From JAVBPR01 sp031549485 (GTDB taxonomy: Bacteria > Bacillota > Clostridia > Oscillospirales > Feifaniaceae), in assembly GCA_031549485.1 (NCBI GenBank), contig JAVBPR010000012.1:1-64000 (forward strand): a stretch of 64,000 nt of DNA. The letters are read 5' to 3'. How positions within the stretch are numbered: position 1 is the first letter of the stretch; the number at the start of each line of letters is the position of its first letter. This document shows positions 32,997-42,001 of this stretch, one piece after another. Below the pieces are notes generated by a model that did not search any database, was not told the DNA's origin, and saw only the letters and a program-made list of their open reading frames with translations. Made by a program: the position numbers and the translations under genes.

Positions 32997-34142
32997 TTGC
33001 GGAATTTTGTGTTTTTCGCGCCGACTAAAATATTTTTCGGCAGCGGCCACGCATATGCTAAGGAAATGGCAGGGCGACGGGTGCTCCTGCACCACAGCGG
33101 CGGAAGCAGCGAGAGAAACGGCGTGATGGATTCTGTCCGGGCTGCGCTTAAAGCTGAAAATATTTTTTTCACAGAGCTTTCGGGCGTTGTTCCGAACCCG
33201 CGCCTTTCAAAGGTTATGGAGGGAATCGAGCTGTGCCGAAGCGAAAACCTTGATTTTATCCTCGCAGTCGGCGGCGGAAGCGTTATCGACAGCGCAAAGG
33301 CTATTTCGCTCGGCGTTGCAAATCCGAAAACAGATATTTGGCAGTTTTTCGAGAAAAAGGCGGTAGCGGAAAAATCCCTGCCGGTCGGCGCGGTGCTCAC
33401 CATTCCCGCGGCGGGGAGCGAGATGAGCAAATCGGTGGTAATAACGCGGGACGACGGTGTAAAGCGAGGCTATACATCCGAGCTTAACTGCCCGGTTTTC
33501 TCGGTTCTCGATCCGGCGCTTTGCAAAACTCTTCCGAAAAAACAGATAGCCTGCGGAATTGTGGATATTATGATGCACACCCTTGAGCGGTTTATCTCGA
33601 GCGGCGGAAATTATCTGACCGACAAAATCGCCGTTTCGGTTTTGCAGACGGTTTTAAAATTCGGCAAAGCGGTTTATGACGACGCGGGAAACTACGAGGC
33701 GATGAGCGAGCTTATGTGGGCGGGATGCCTTTCGCATAACGATATTACAGGGCTCGGAAACGATTACGACATGCCGGTTCACGCGCTCGGCCATGAGTTT
33801 TCCGGGGTGTTTGATGTGGCGCACGGGGAAAGCCTTTCGGCGGTTTGGCCGTCTTATGCAAGGTTTTGCTATGCCAAAAATCCGCGGCGGTTCGATCTGC
33901 TTTTCGGAGAACTTTACGGCCTTTCGGGCGCGGAGGGGATTGAAAAACTGACCGAATATTTTGTCTTGCTTTCAATGCCGGTAACGATAACAAAACTTTG
34001 CGGCGGGCGGATGTTTTCAGAGGGAGAGCTTGAAAAATTCGCGTTTCTTGCTACATACAGCGGCGGCAGGGAACTTGGGAAATATTTTCCGCTCACGCTT
34101 TGCGATTTAACCGAAATACTTATAAACGCGCAAGAAAAATAA
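32997..34142 (+). CDS. Iron-containing alcohol dehydrogenase (butanol-dehydrogenase type)
   Basis: 381 residues, group III NAD(P)-dependent. GGGSVIDSAKAI (around 93-104) binds the cofactor. Metal ligands are probably the Asp in GIVDIMMHTLE with the histidines of HALGHEFSG and VAHGES. TTG start with AGGGGAG 9 bases upstream, 3 bp after galU. It probably reduces aldehydes to alcohols in fermentation. Confidence 0.9.
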   Translation: MRNFVFFAPTKIFFGSGHAYAKEMAGRRVLLHHSGGSSERNGVMDSVRAALKAENIFFTELSGVVPNPRLSKVMEGIELCRSENLDFILAVGGGSVIDSAKAISLGVANPKTDIWQFFEKKAVAEKSLPVGAVLTIPAAGSEMSKSVVITRDDGVKRGYTSELNCPVFSVLDPALCKTLPKKQIACGIVDIMMHTLERFISSGGNYLTDKIAVSVLQTVLKFGKAVYDDAGNYEAMSELMWAGCLSHNDITGLGNDYDMPVHALGHEFSGVFDVAHGESLSAVWPSYARFCYAKNPRRFDLLFGELYGLSGAEGIEKLTEYFVLLSMPVTITKLCGGRMFSEGELEKFAFLATYSGGRELGKYFPLTLCDLTEILINAQEK

Positions 34143-34163
34143 GTACAAAAGGAAGATTTAAAA

Positions 34164-34820
34164 ATGAACTTTTTGATTTGGGCGCTGTTTTTTGCGGTTC
34201 TCGCGTATTACTGCCTGCTCGAAAAACGGGCGGAGTTCAGCCGCGCAACCTTGATAAAGGTTGTTTTATCCGCATTTGTCGCGATTGTCGCCATTATTTC
34301 GGCGATAAAAATAAATGATTTTTATTCTTACCTTATCGCGGCTGGGCTTTTGTTTGCCGTTCCGGCCGACTATTTTCTGCAATTCATCCGCGCGGACTTA
34401 AGAAAATATCGCTTCGGCATTTTCTTTTTCGGGGCGATGCACGTCTGCCTTTTAATCGCATTTTTTACAAAATACGCGATAAGCTGGCACGAGTTTTCGG
34501 TGTTTGTGATTTTGAGCGTAATTCTTGTGATATTTCAAAAAACCGAAAAATGGAATTTGGGAAAAGTTCGATTTCAGCTGTCGGTTTATACGCTGCTTGT
34601 GATTCTCATGGCTTCAAAGGCGATAACGATAGCGATTTCCGAGCCGTCGCTTGCGACCTGGTCGCTCGGTATCGGAGGGATGTTCTTTTTCATTTCCGAC
34701 CTCTTCCTCGGAATTTGGGATTATTATAACGACAAGTTTTTGTTCCTTGCGCTAAACAGGGTTATATATTTTATCGGCAATATGCTGATCGCCTTTAGCT
34801 TGGTTCTTTCAATAAAATAG
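34164..34820 (+). CDS. YhhN-family membrane protein (lysoplasmalogenase-like)
   Basis: 218 residues with about eight membrane helices. GIGGMFFFISDLFLGIWDY (around 171-189) is the YhhN family signature with its acidic residues. Family members include vertebrate lysoplasmalogenase; plasmalogens are common in anaerobic Clostridia, so a lipid role is reasonable. Last of the cupin-queT-galU-ADH run. Confidence 0.85.
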   Translation: MNFLIWALFFAVLAYYCLLEKRAEFSRATLIKVVLSAFVAIVAIISAIKINDFYSYLIAAGLLFAVPADYFLQFIRADLRKYRFGIFFFGAMHVCLLIAFFTKYAISWHEFSVFVILSVILVIFQKTEKWNLGKVRFQLSVYTLLVILMASKAITIAISEPSLATWSLGIGGMFFFISDLFLGIWDYYNDKFLFLALNRVIYFIGNMLIAFSLVLSIK

Positions 34821-34845
34821 ATAGCAGAGAGCGTAATTAAGATAA

Positions 34846-34879
34846 AAAAAGGAGCGGGTTTAAGCCCGCTCCTTTTTTA
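34846..34879. terminator. Bidirectional terminator
   Basis: AAAAGGAGCGGG, TTTAAG, CCCGCTCCTTTT with T's on the right and A's on the left; lies between the YhhN gene and the convergent acyl-CoA ligase. Confidence 0.88.
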
Positions 34880-34890
34880 TCTTTGCGTAT

Positions 34891-36561
34891 TTACGCTGTT
34901 TCGATTTTGCTTTCTTCCTGAAGGTTAAACTGGTCAATGCACATTTCACGAAGTTTGTATTTGAGGATTTTTCCCGCCGCGTTCATCGGGAAGCTCTCGA
35001 CAAAAGAGACATAGCGCGGAACTTTGTGGCGGCTCATGTTGTCGCGAACAAAATCTTTAACCTCATCGTCTGTAAGGGTTTCAACAAAGTGGCGCGGGAT
35101 GACAAAAGCACAAATCTCCTCGCCGTATTCTCTGCTCGGCGCGGCGACGATCTGAACGTCCTGGATTTTCGGGTGGGTATACAAAAGCTCCTCAATTTCC
35201 TTCGGATAGATGTTTTCGCCGCCGCGAATAATCATATCTTTAAGGCGGCCGGTGATGTTGTAGTAACCATTTTCGTCAACGGTTGCAATGTCGCCGGTAT
35301 GGAGCCAGCCGTCTGCGTCGATTGCGGCAGCGGTAGCTTCAGGCATCTTGTAATAGCCTTTCATGATGTTGTAGCCGCGCGCGCAAAATTCGCCGGGAGT
35401 ATGGGGCGGCAAGGTTTCCCCGGTCTCGGGATCGACGATTTTTGCCTCGACATGGGCGATAGCCTTTCCGACCGTTGTAACGCGCAAATCAAGGCTGTCG
35501 GTCGTGGTGGTCATAGTACACGCGGGCGATGCTTCGGTCTGCCCGTAGGTTATCGTAATCTCTCGCATATTCATTTTTTCGACGACGAGCTGCATTACCT
35601 TGATGGGGCAGGGCGAACCGGCCATGATTCCGGTGCGGAGGCTGCTGAAATCATAGCGTTTAAATTCGGAATGCTCAAACTGTGCGATAAACATGGTCGG
35701 CACGCCGTGAACGGCAGTGCAACGCTCGTTTTGAATCGCGCTCATAACCTTGAGCGGCGAAAAATAAGAGATCGGAACCATCGCGGCGCCGTGGGTAACG
35801 CTTGCCATAATTCCGAGAACAAGCCCGAAACAATGGAAAAACGGAACCGGAATGCAGAGCTTGTCGGCGGGCGAAAAGTTCATGCAGTCGCCTATCGACA
35901 TGCCGTTATTAACAATGTTGTGGTGCGTGAGCATAACGCCTTTCGGAAAACCGGTGGTGCCGCTGGTGTACTGCATATTTACAACATCGTAAGGATCAAG
36001 GCTGTCTTTTCGCGCTTGAAGCTCGGAGTCCGAAATCTTCTCACCATATGCGTAGATTTCGCTCCAGTGAAGCATGCCGCTGTGTTTTTCCTTGTCGATT
36101 GTAACAATAGTTTTAAGGCAGGGGAGCGCGGCGCATTTGAGGTCGGTCGGCTTACTTGCTTTAATTTCGGGACAGATTTTGTACATAATATCGACATATC
36201 CGGTGTCCTTAAAATTATCGCTCATAACGATAAGTTTCGTGTCCGACTGGCCGAAAAGATATTTTGCCTCAAAAACTTTGTAATTTGTGTTGACCGTGAC
36301 AAGCACCGCGCCGATTTTACAAGCGGCGAAAAGCGATAAAATCCACTCGGGCTTATTTGTGCTCCAAACGGCTATTTTGTCGCCTTTTTCGATGCCGAGC
36401 GCCATAAAGCTCTTGGCAATGCGGTCAACTTCTTCGTTAAATTCGCCGTAAGTCCGCTTATAATCGAACTCGGGAAATTTGACAAAGAGGTGGTCCGGTT
36501 GATCTTTAGCCCATTTTTCGAGCAAGTTTCCTACTGTGATGTCAATTAAATCGTGATACAT
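34891..36561 (-). CDS. AMP-dependent acyl-CoA ligase under T-box control
   Basis: 556 residues of the ANL superfamily. YTSGTTGFPKGVMLTH (around 190-205) is the P-loop, TYGQTEASP binds adenylate, GRLKDMIIRGGENIYP is the hinge, and GKILKYKLRE near the end carries the catalytic lysine. It resembles medium/long-chain fatty acyl-CoA synthetases. ATG at 36561 chosen for AAGGAG 8 bases upstream. The gene follows a complete T-box leader whose specifier reads CUC (leucine), unusual for this family. A branched-chain acid from leucine (isovalerate, isocaproate) is a reasonable but untested substrate guess. Confidence 0.9.
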   Translation of the reverse strand: MYHDLIDITVGNLLEKWAKDQPDHLFVKFPEFDYKRTYGEFNEEVDRIAKSFMALGIEKGDKIAVWSTNKPEWILSLFAACKIGAVLVTVNTNYKVFEAKYLFGQSDTKLIVMSDNFKDTGYVDIMYKICPEIKASKPTDLKCAALPCLKTIVTIDKEKHSGMLHWSEIYAYGEKISDSELQARKDSLDPYDVVNMQYTSGTTGFPKGVMLTHHNIVNNGMSIGDCMNFSPADKLCIPVPFFHCFGLVLGIMASVTHGAAMVPISYFSPLKVMSAIQNERCTAVHGVPTMFIAQFEHSEFKRYDFSSLRTGIMAGSPCPIKVMQLVVEKMNMREITITYGQTEASPACTMTTTTDSLDLRVTTVGKAIAHVEAKIVDPETGETLPPHTPGEFCARGYNIMKGYYKMPEATAAAIDADGWLHTGDIATVDENGYYNITGRLKDMIIRGGENIYPKEIEELLYTHPKIQDVQIVAAPSREYGEEICAFVIPRHFVETLTDDEVKDFVRDNMSRHKVPRYVSFVESFPMNAAGKILKYKLREMCIDQFNLQEESKIETA

Positions 36562-36609
36562 AGTGTTTTCTCCTTCTTTTTTCTCCTGCGAAGGGACCAA
36601 GTTAAAATC

Positions 36610-36866
36610 AAAAAACCCCTTGAGAAAGCCAAGGCTTTCTCAAGGGGCGTCAAATAAACGCGGTACCACCCTTGTTCACGGCAAAAACGCCGCCTTTGCA
36701 GGAATCTATCAATTCCCTTTGCCCTAACGCGGCAAAATCTCGGCCGGAACTAACGCTCACGGCAGCTCCCAAGGCGAGCGACGAACCAAAAAACTTTCCG
36801 CCTCGCACCGGCCGGCGGCTCTCTGAGAAGTTTTATACGTTCATACATTCCTTGCTCATTGCTGTT
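36610..36866 (-). promoter_or_regulatory. T-box riboswitch, leucine-like specifier
   Basis: Read on the minus strand. AAGGGTGGTACCGCG, the T-box proper, is at 36673-36659. Upstream are an AGAGAG (36824-36819) with the CCGCC/GGCGG distal stem, and the specifier region, where CTC (36778-36776) is followed by GCC-TTGGGAG, the usual context. The antiterminator bulge UGGU would pair with a discriminator A, as in tRNA-Leu. It ends in a 15-bp terminator stem (36616-36630 with 36633-36647) and a T-run. Uncharged tRNA-Leu should allow readthrough into the acyl-CoA ligase. A one-base shift of the specifier would read GCT or TCG, but the conserved context favours CTC. Confidence 0.9.
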
Positions 36867-36872
36867 AGAAGC

Positions 36873-36901
36873 ATATTAACAAAAAAAAAAATCGCTGTCA
36901 A
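36873..36901 (-). promoter_or_regulatory. Promoter of the T-box transcript
   Basis: On the minus strand TTGACA (36901-36896), 17-base spacer, TAATAT (36878-36873). Back to back with the RNase J promoter, 17 bases between the two -35 boxes. Confidence 0.82.
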
Positions 36902-36918
36902 GCATCAAATCCCACAAC

Positions 36919-36947
36919 TTGACAAAAAATAAATTTACTTGTATGAT
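36919..36947 (+). promoter_or_regulatory. Promoter of the RNase J gene
   Basis: TTGACA (36919-36924), 17-base spacer, TATGAT (36942-36947). It leaves a 5' leader of about 155 bases. Confidence 0.8.
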
Positions 36948-36994
36948 AAATTAACTTTACATGATCGTTTTAATATTGTGAAAAGGGGAAAAAC

Positions 36995-37026
36995 CCTTGA
37001 TTCCTTGCGCTTTTTTGGCGTCAAGG
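36995..37026 (+). promoter_or_regulatory. Hairpin in the RNase J leader
   Basis: CCTTGA (36995-37000) pairs with TCAAGG (37021-37026), and CGC with GCG inside, with a T-run in the loop. Possibly a site of RNase J autoregulation; only the inverted repeat is seen. Confidence 0.4.
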
Positions 37027-37107
37027 ACATTTGCTGTTTGTAAATAATTAAATGATAGCGGAAAAAATCCGCCTCGTAATGTAATAAATTGAAAAGGATG
37101 AAACAAC

Positions 37108-39312
37108 TTGGAAAAAAAGTTTGACAAGCCGAGATATTACGGCAGGAAACAAAACGAAAAAAAGGGGACGCTGCAAAAGGCCGATAAGGCCGCGGCGACA
37201 GTAGACTCCGCAATTGAAGCGGCCGAGCGCGCGCTTAAATTAAATGCGGAAAAGATGAAAGTAAATAAGACTTTTAACGGGCTTCGCGACCTTTCGGCGC
37301 CTATAGAAAAAATCGCGCCGAAACAGATGCCGGCGCGCCAAAATGAAGCTGCGCCCGAAAGACCGGCAAACGCACAAACTGCCGCAGAGAAACCAAAAAG
37401 GCAGAATCCGCAGCGCAGAAGGCCGGCGGGAACTGCCGCACCGAAAGCGGGAAATGCGCCGGCAAACGCCGCGCCTAAAACAGGCGGGGCACATACAAAC
37501 GCCGCGCCGCAAAAAGCGGCGGGAAACCGCGTTTTGACCGAGAAGATTAGAAATAATAGAGGAAACGAAAAGCCGGTACTGCGGCAGTCTACCGAGGCTG
37601 CGCCGAGGGCGAAGCGCATACCGGTGCCGAAGCACTATTTTAAAAAATTCCCGCCGGGGACATCTGTGAAAATAATCCCGCTCGGCGGAATCGAGGAAAT
37701 CGGCAAAAATATCACGGTAATCGAATATGAAAACGACATAATTATCGTGGACTGCGGTATTGCTTTCCCGGACGACGACATGCCGGGAATCGACCTTGTC
37801 ATGCCCGATATAACCTATCTCGTCAAAAATCACAGCAAGATAAGGGGCATCGTTTTAACCCACGGGCACGAGGATCATATCGGCTCGCTGCCGTTTTTCC
37901 TAAAGCAGATTAACGTGCCGATTTACGGGACAAGGCTGACGCTTGGTATTTTGAAAAACAAGCTCGACGAGGCGGGGATACTAAACAAATCAAAACTTTT
38001 CCAGGTTGAGTTCGGCGATGCCGTCCAGCTCGGCTGTTTTGTTGCGGAATTTATCCGCTCCTCGCACTCGATTGCGGACGCCGCGATGATTGCGATTCAC
38101 ACGCCTGAGGGAGTTATCCTGCATACAGGCGACTTTAAGATCGACAATACGCCGATTCTCGGCGATCCTATCGACCTTGCGAGAATCGCGGAGCTCGGGC
38201 GGGAGGGCGTTTTGGCGCTTATCTCGGACTCGACAAACTCGGAGCGCCCGGGATATACAATGAGCGAGCGCAAGGTTGGCGAGAGCTTTGACAATATATT
38301 TAAAAATTGCGAAAAACGTATTGTTATCGCCACTTTCGCTTCAAATATCCACCGCGTTCAGCAGATTTTCGACGCGGCTGCAAAATACGGCCGCAAGGTG
38401 GCGATAAGCGGACGAAGCATGGAAAACAACATCAAAACCGCGGTTGAGCTCGGTGTTTTGACCTGTCCGCCGAACGTTTTGATCGAGCTTACCATGATAA
38501 ATAAATACCCGCCCGAGAAGATGGTGCTTATCACCACCGGCTCGCAGGGCGAAACGATGAGCGCGCTATACAGAATGGCGTTTTCCGACCATAAAAAGGT
38601 CGAGCTCGGAACGGGCGACCTCGTCGTTATTTCGGCGTCTCCGATACCCGGAAACGAAAAACTCGTTTCAAAAGTTATAAACGAGCTCTTTAAAATCGGA
38701 GCCGAGGTAATCTATGAATCGCTCGCTGATATCCATGTTTCGGGGCACGCGTGCAAAGAAGAGCAAAAGATGATTATCTCGCTTGCAAAGCCGAAATTTT
38801 TCATTCCGGGGCACGGCGAATACAGGCATCTTATGAAGCACGCCGCGACCGCGCGCGAGATGGGCATAAAACACGAAAATATAATCATTCCGCAGCTCGG
38901 AAAAATAATCGAGCTCAGCCGCTCCGGCGCAAAATTCGGCGGAATCGTGCCGAGCGGCAAGGTGCTTGTCGACGGCCTCGGCGTCGGCGACGTCGGAAAT
39001 ATCGTGCTTCGGGAAAGACGTCATCTTTCGGAGGACGGGCTTGTTATTGTCGTCGCGACGCTTCAGCACGGCACAAACGCGATTATCGCGGGGCCGGATA
39101 TTGTTTCGCGCGGATTTATCTATGTCCGCGAGGCGGAACAGCTTATGGTCGAGGCAAAAAAGGTCGCCGAAGACGTGTTTTTCAGCTGCGAGCAAAACGG
39201 CACAAAAGACTGGAACAATATAAAAACAAATTTAAAAGAGTCGCTTACGGCGTATATTTACTCCGCCACGAAACGGCGGCCGCTTATTTTGCCGATAATC
39301 ATGGAAGTTTAA
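37108..39312 (+). CDS. rnj: Ribonuclease J with long disordered N-terminal extension
   Basis: 734 residues; metallo-beta-lactamase/beta-CASP nuclease with 5' exonuclease and endonuclease activity in mRNA decay and rRNA processing. The zinc motif HGHEDH is at 252-257; further ligands are in SSHSIADA and HTGDFK, and GHGEYRHLMKHA lies in the C-terminal half. Ordinary RNase J is about 555 residues. Here about 175 extra N-terminal residues, rich in Ala, Pro, Lys, Asn and Gln (for example AGNAPANAAPKTGG), precede KHYFKKFPPGTSVKIIPLGG. TTG start with AAAGGATG upstream. The extension may bind RNA or partners. Confidence 0.94.
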   Translation: MEKKFDKPRYYGRKQNEKKGTLQKADKAAATVDSAIEAAERALKLNAEKMKVNKTFNGLRDLSAPIEKIAPKQMPARQNEAAPERPANAQTAAEKPKRQNPQRRRPAGTAAPKAGNAPANAAPKTGGAHTNAAPQKAAGNRVLTEKIRNNRGNEKPVLRQSTEAAPRAKRIPVPKHYFKKFPPGTSVKIIPLGGIEEIGKNITVIEYENDIIIVDCGIAFPDDDMPGIDLVMPDITYLVKNHSKIRGIVLTHGHEDHIGSLPFFLKQINVPIYGTRLTLGILKNKLDEAGILNKSKLFQVEFGDAVQLGCFVAEFIRSSHSIADAAMIAIHTPEGVILHTGDFKIDNTPILGDPIDLARIAELGREGVLALISDSTNSERPGYTMSERKVGESFDNIFKNCEKRIVIATFASNIHRVQQIFDAAAKYGRKVAISGRSMENNIKTAVELGVLTCPPNVLIELTMINKYPPEKMVLITTGSQGETMSALYRMAFSDHKKVELGTGDLVVISASPIPGNEKLVSKVINELFKIGAEVIYESLADIHVSGHACKEEQKMIISLAKPKFFIPGHGEYRHLMKHAATAREMGIKHENIIIPQLGKIIELSRSGAKFGGIVPSGKVLVDGLGVGDVGNIVLRERRHLSEDGLVIVVATLQHGTNAIIAGPDIVSRGFIYVREAEQLMVEAKKVAEDVFFSCEQNGTKDWNNIKTNLKESLTAYIYSATKRRPLILPIIMEV

Positions 39313-39386
39313 TTTGGCAACTTTTATAGAACTTTATTAAATTATTTGATATAATAATTTATTACAAACTTACAAGGAAATAATAA

Positions 39387-40007
39387 ATGCAGAAAAAACC
39401 CTATGATTTTAAACACAGCGCGCTGATATATATTTTCGTCGTGACGCTTGCCGCGTTTGCATTGGTATTTATATGCAGGTTGCGTCCGACGCCGGTAATC
39501 GAATCATTTTTATCTGCCGTAAAACAGCAGTATGAATTGCTTGTATCGGCTAATCCCGGCGTTTTGCCCGACATCAGCGAATTTATCTCCGCGCTAAGCG
39601 TATTTTTGTATACGCATTATCTCGGTTTGTTTCTCGGCGGCTGTGCGGCGTTAGGCGGCGTCCTGGCGCTGGCGGTTCGGCTTTTTAAAACACAGCGCGA
39701 CAAACTCGCGGATTTTTGTATCTCGAAAATCGGCGCGGCTGTTTTTGCCGTTTCGCTCATTTTGTCTATGTTTGACGGAATTATCGGTATTGCGGCGGGA
39801 AACTTCGCGCTTGCTTTCGGGCCGGCTTTTGTGTTTTCGGGAATCATTTATGTTATCAGAAACTTGAAAGTAGGCGGATTTTTTAACCTAACCCTTGTTA
39901 TCGGAATTTTGATTTTTTTCAGTTTGCCCGTTTTGCTGATTTTTTTATCGGCGATGGGGGTTGTGAATTCCTTGCTAAGGAGGCCTTTGAGTGAAACAAA
40001 ACAATAA
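39387..40007 (+). CDS. YybS-like (DUF2232) membrane protein
   Basis: 206 residues with about five membrane helices. The call rests mainly on position: in Bacillota, a DUF2232 protein (YybS) commonly precedes gdpP, rplI and dnaB, exactly as here. The C-terminal pattern (IIYVIRNLKVGGFF, then LPVLLIFLSAMGVVNSLLRR) fits. It is shorter than B. subtilis YybS, lacking about 100 residues. The end overlaps gdpP by 17 bases. Confidence 0.65.
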   Translation: MQKKPYDFKHSALIYIFVVTLAAFALVFICRLRPTPVIESFLSAVKQQYELLVSANPGVLPDISEFISALSVFLYTHYLGLFLGGCAALGGVLALAVRLFKTQRDKLADFCISKIGAAVFAVSLILSMFDGIIGIAAGNFALAFGPAFVFSGIIYVIRNLKVGGFFNLTLVIGILIFFSLPVLLIFLSAMGVVNSLLRRPLSETKQ

Positions 40008-41997
40008 AGAAAACGGCATTCTCGGAATTCTCGCGCTGATTCTCGCCCTTCTTGTTATTTTGGCGATTATCGATGTGCGGCTGTTTTTCGGCGCGCTTGC
40101 TCTTTGCCTTTGCGTTGTTGCATATATCTATTTTTCAAACAAGTTTTGGGGCAAAGAGCCGTTTGCCGCGGTACTTGAAAAAATGGTCGCCGGTATAAAG
40201 CTCGGGCGGGGGGCCACCGCGTTTGATTTTATGCTCCCTATTGTAACGGTGAAGAAAAACGGGGAAGTTGTTTTTGCAAATCAAAAATTTCTCGAGATTG
40301 CGGAGCTGCCGCGAATCGGCGGGAAGTTTATCGACGATATCGCTAAAATCAATTTAAAAGAACTTGATAAAGACAGCATAATATCGGGATTTGATACCGC
40401 AATAGGCGATTCTTCATTTAAAGCATACGGCACCTATTTCAAGGCGGATAAAAAAGACAGCGAATATATTAATTTTGTCTTTGTCGATACAAGCGAAATC
40501 AATGTTTTGAAAAAAGAGGCGGAGGACTGCGCGCCGGTCGTTTCGCTTGTAATGATTGATAATTACGATGAATTTACAGCGAGCCTTTCGGAAAACGAAA
40601 AGGGAAGCCTTGTTTCGAAAATCGAAAATATCTTCCTCTCCTATGTAAAAGATTCAGGCGGCATTTTCCGCTCGATCGACCGAAACAGGTATTTGTTTAT
40701 CTGCCAAAACAGGTTTATGGACGAATTTATCGCCAATAAATTTGACGTGCTCGACAACGTCCGCGGAATAATGACGGCGGGACATATCCCGGTAACCATT
40801 TCGATAGGCGTCGGAAAAGCGGGAAGCGATTTTAAAGAAAACAGCGATTTTGCAAAGCAGGCTATTGATATGGCGCTCGGCCGCGGCGGCGACCAGGCGG
40901 TCATAAAAACCGTACATAATTTCGAGTTTTTCGGCGGTAAGAGCAAAGGCACGGAAAAGCGAAGCAAGGTTAAAACAAGGGTTGCGGCAACCGCGATTGC
41001 CGACTTGCTTGACCGCTGCAGCAACGTCCTCATTATGGGGCATAAATACGCCGATTTTGACAGCGTGGGCGCTTGCGTGGCAATCGCGCGCGCAGCTTTT
41101 GTAAAGGAAAAACCGGTAAATATAATTATAAACCGCGACACCGTTTTGGCGGGGCCGATTATCGAAAGCCTCGAGGCGCTGCCCGAATACCAAGGCGTGT
41201 TTATAAGCGCGGGCGAGGGGCAGGATTTGATAACAAGCAGAACGCTTCTTTTTGTCTGCGACACACACAGCCCAAGCTATGTCGAGAGCCGCGATATTCT
41301 TGATAACTGCGGCAGCGTCGTCGTTATCGATCATCACCGCAAGATGGCTGAATCAATTGAAAACACCGTTCAGTTCTGCCACGAGCCTTTTGCCTCGTCG
41401 GCATCCGAAATAGCGTCCGAGCTTATCGCGTATATCGACGGAAACGGCACTCTTTTGAAAGAAGAGGCGGAGGCGATGCTCGCCGGAATAATTCTCGACA
41501 CCAAAAACTTCTATTTCCGCCCGGGATTCAGAACTTTCGAGGCGGCCGCTTATCTTCGCCGCGCCGGCGCGGACCTTATCGAGCTAAAGCGCCTGTTTAA
41601 AAGCGATTACCTCACTTTTAACCGCAAGACCGAGCTTATCGGGGCGGCGGAATTTTATCGAAAGAATATCACGATTTCGGTTTGGGAGGGCGAAAAGCTC
41701 GGCAACGCAATTGTGATAATGTCGCAGGCGGCGGACGAACTGCTCAACATCGAGAATGTTGAGGCGTCGTTCGTGCTTTATAAATCGGGGGCGGACAGCG
41801 TGCATATTTCGGCGCGAAGCCTCGGGAATGTCAATGTTCAAATTATCCTTGAAAAACTTGGCGGCGGCGGTCATTTGACAACCGCGGGAGCACAGGTCGA
41901 GGGCGATTACGCCGACGTTATCGCAAAACTTAAAACGGTTATCGACGAGTACTATGAAAATGACGATAAAAAACAGCAAGTAAGTAAAACGGAGTGA
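39991..41997 (+). CDS. gdpP: Cyclic-di-AMP phosphodiesterase GdpP
   Basis: 668 residues: two N-terminal membrane helices, a PAS-like region (about 75-170), a degenerate GGDEF domain (about 175-310) lacking the GGDEF motif, and a catalytic DHH/DHHA1 part from about 340. Motifs are GHKYADFDSVGA, CDTHSPSYVESR, VVIDHHRKM and GGGGHLTTAGAQ. It degrades c-di-AMP, a regulator of osmolyte and wall balance. GTG start with AAGGAGG 7 bases upstream. Confidence 0.94.
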   Translation: MKQNNKENGILGILALILALLVILAIIDVRLFFGALALCLCVVAYIYFSNKFWGKEPFAAVLEKMVAGIKLGRGATAFDFMLPIVTVKKNGEVVFANQKFLEIAELPRIGGKFIDDIAKINLKELDKDSIISGFDTAIGDSSFKAYGTYFKADKKDSEYINFVFVDTSEINVLKKEAEDCAPVVSLVMIDNYDEFTASLSENEKGSLVSKIENIFLSYVKDSGGIFRSIDRNRYLFICQNRFMDEFIANKFDVLDNVRGIMTAGHIPVTISIGVGKAGSDFKENSDFAKQAIDMALGRGGDQAVIKTVHNFEFFGGKSKGTEKRSKVKTRVAATAIADLLDRCSNVLIMGHKYADFDSVGACVAIARAAFVKEKPVNIIINRDTVLAGPIIESLEALPEYQGVFISAGEGQDLITSRTLLFVCDTHSPSYVESRDILDNCGSVVVIDHHRKMAESIENTVQFCHEPFASSASEIASELIAYIDGNGTLLKEEAEAMLAGIILDTKNFYFRPGFRTFEAAAYLRRAGADLIELKRLFKSDYLTFNRKTELIGAAEFYRKNITISVWEGEKLGNAIVIMSQAADELLNIENVEASFVLYKSGADSVHISARSLGNVNVQIILEKLGGGGHLTTAGAQVEGDYADVIAKLKTVIDEYYENDDKKQQVSKTE

Positions 41998-42001
41998 GAA
42001 A

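Noticed and set aside
35026..36339. Long plus-strand reading frame (437 codons) opposite the acyl-CoA ligase
   Set aside because: The minus-strand frame has a clear ANL-family protein with all motifs; the opposite frame has no ribosome site or recognisable domain and results from codon bias.
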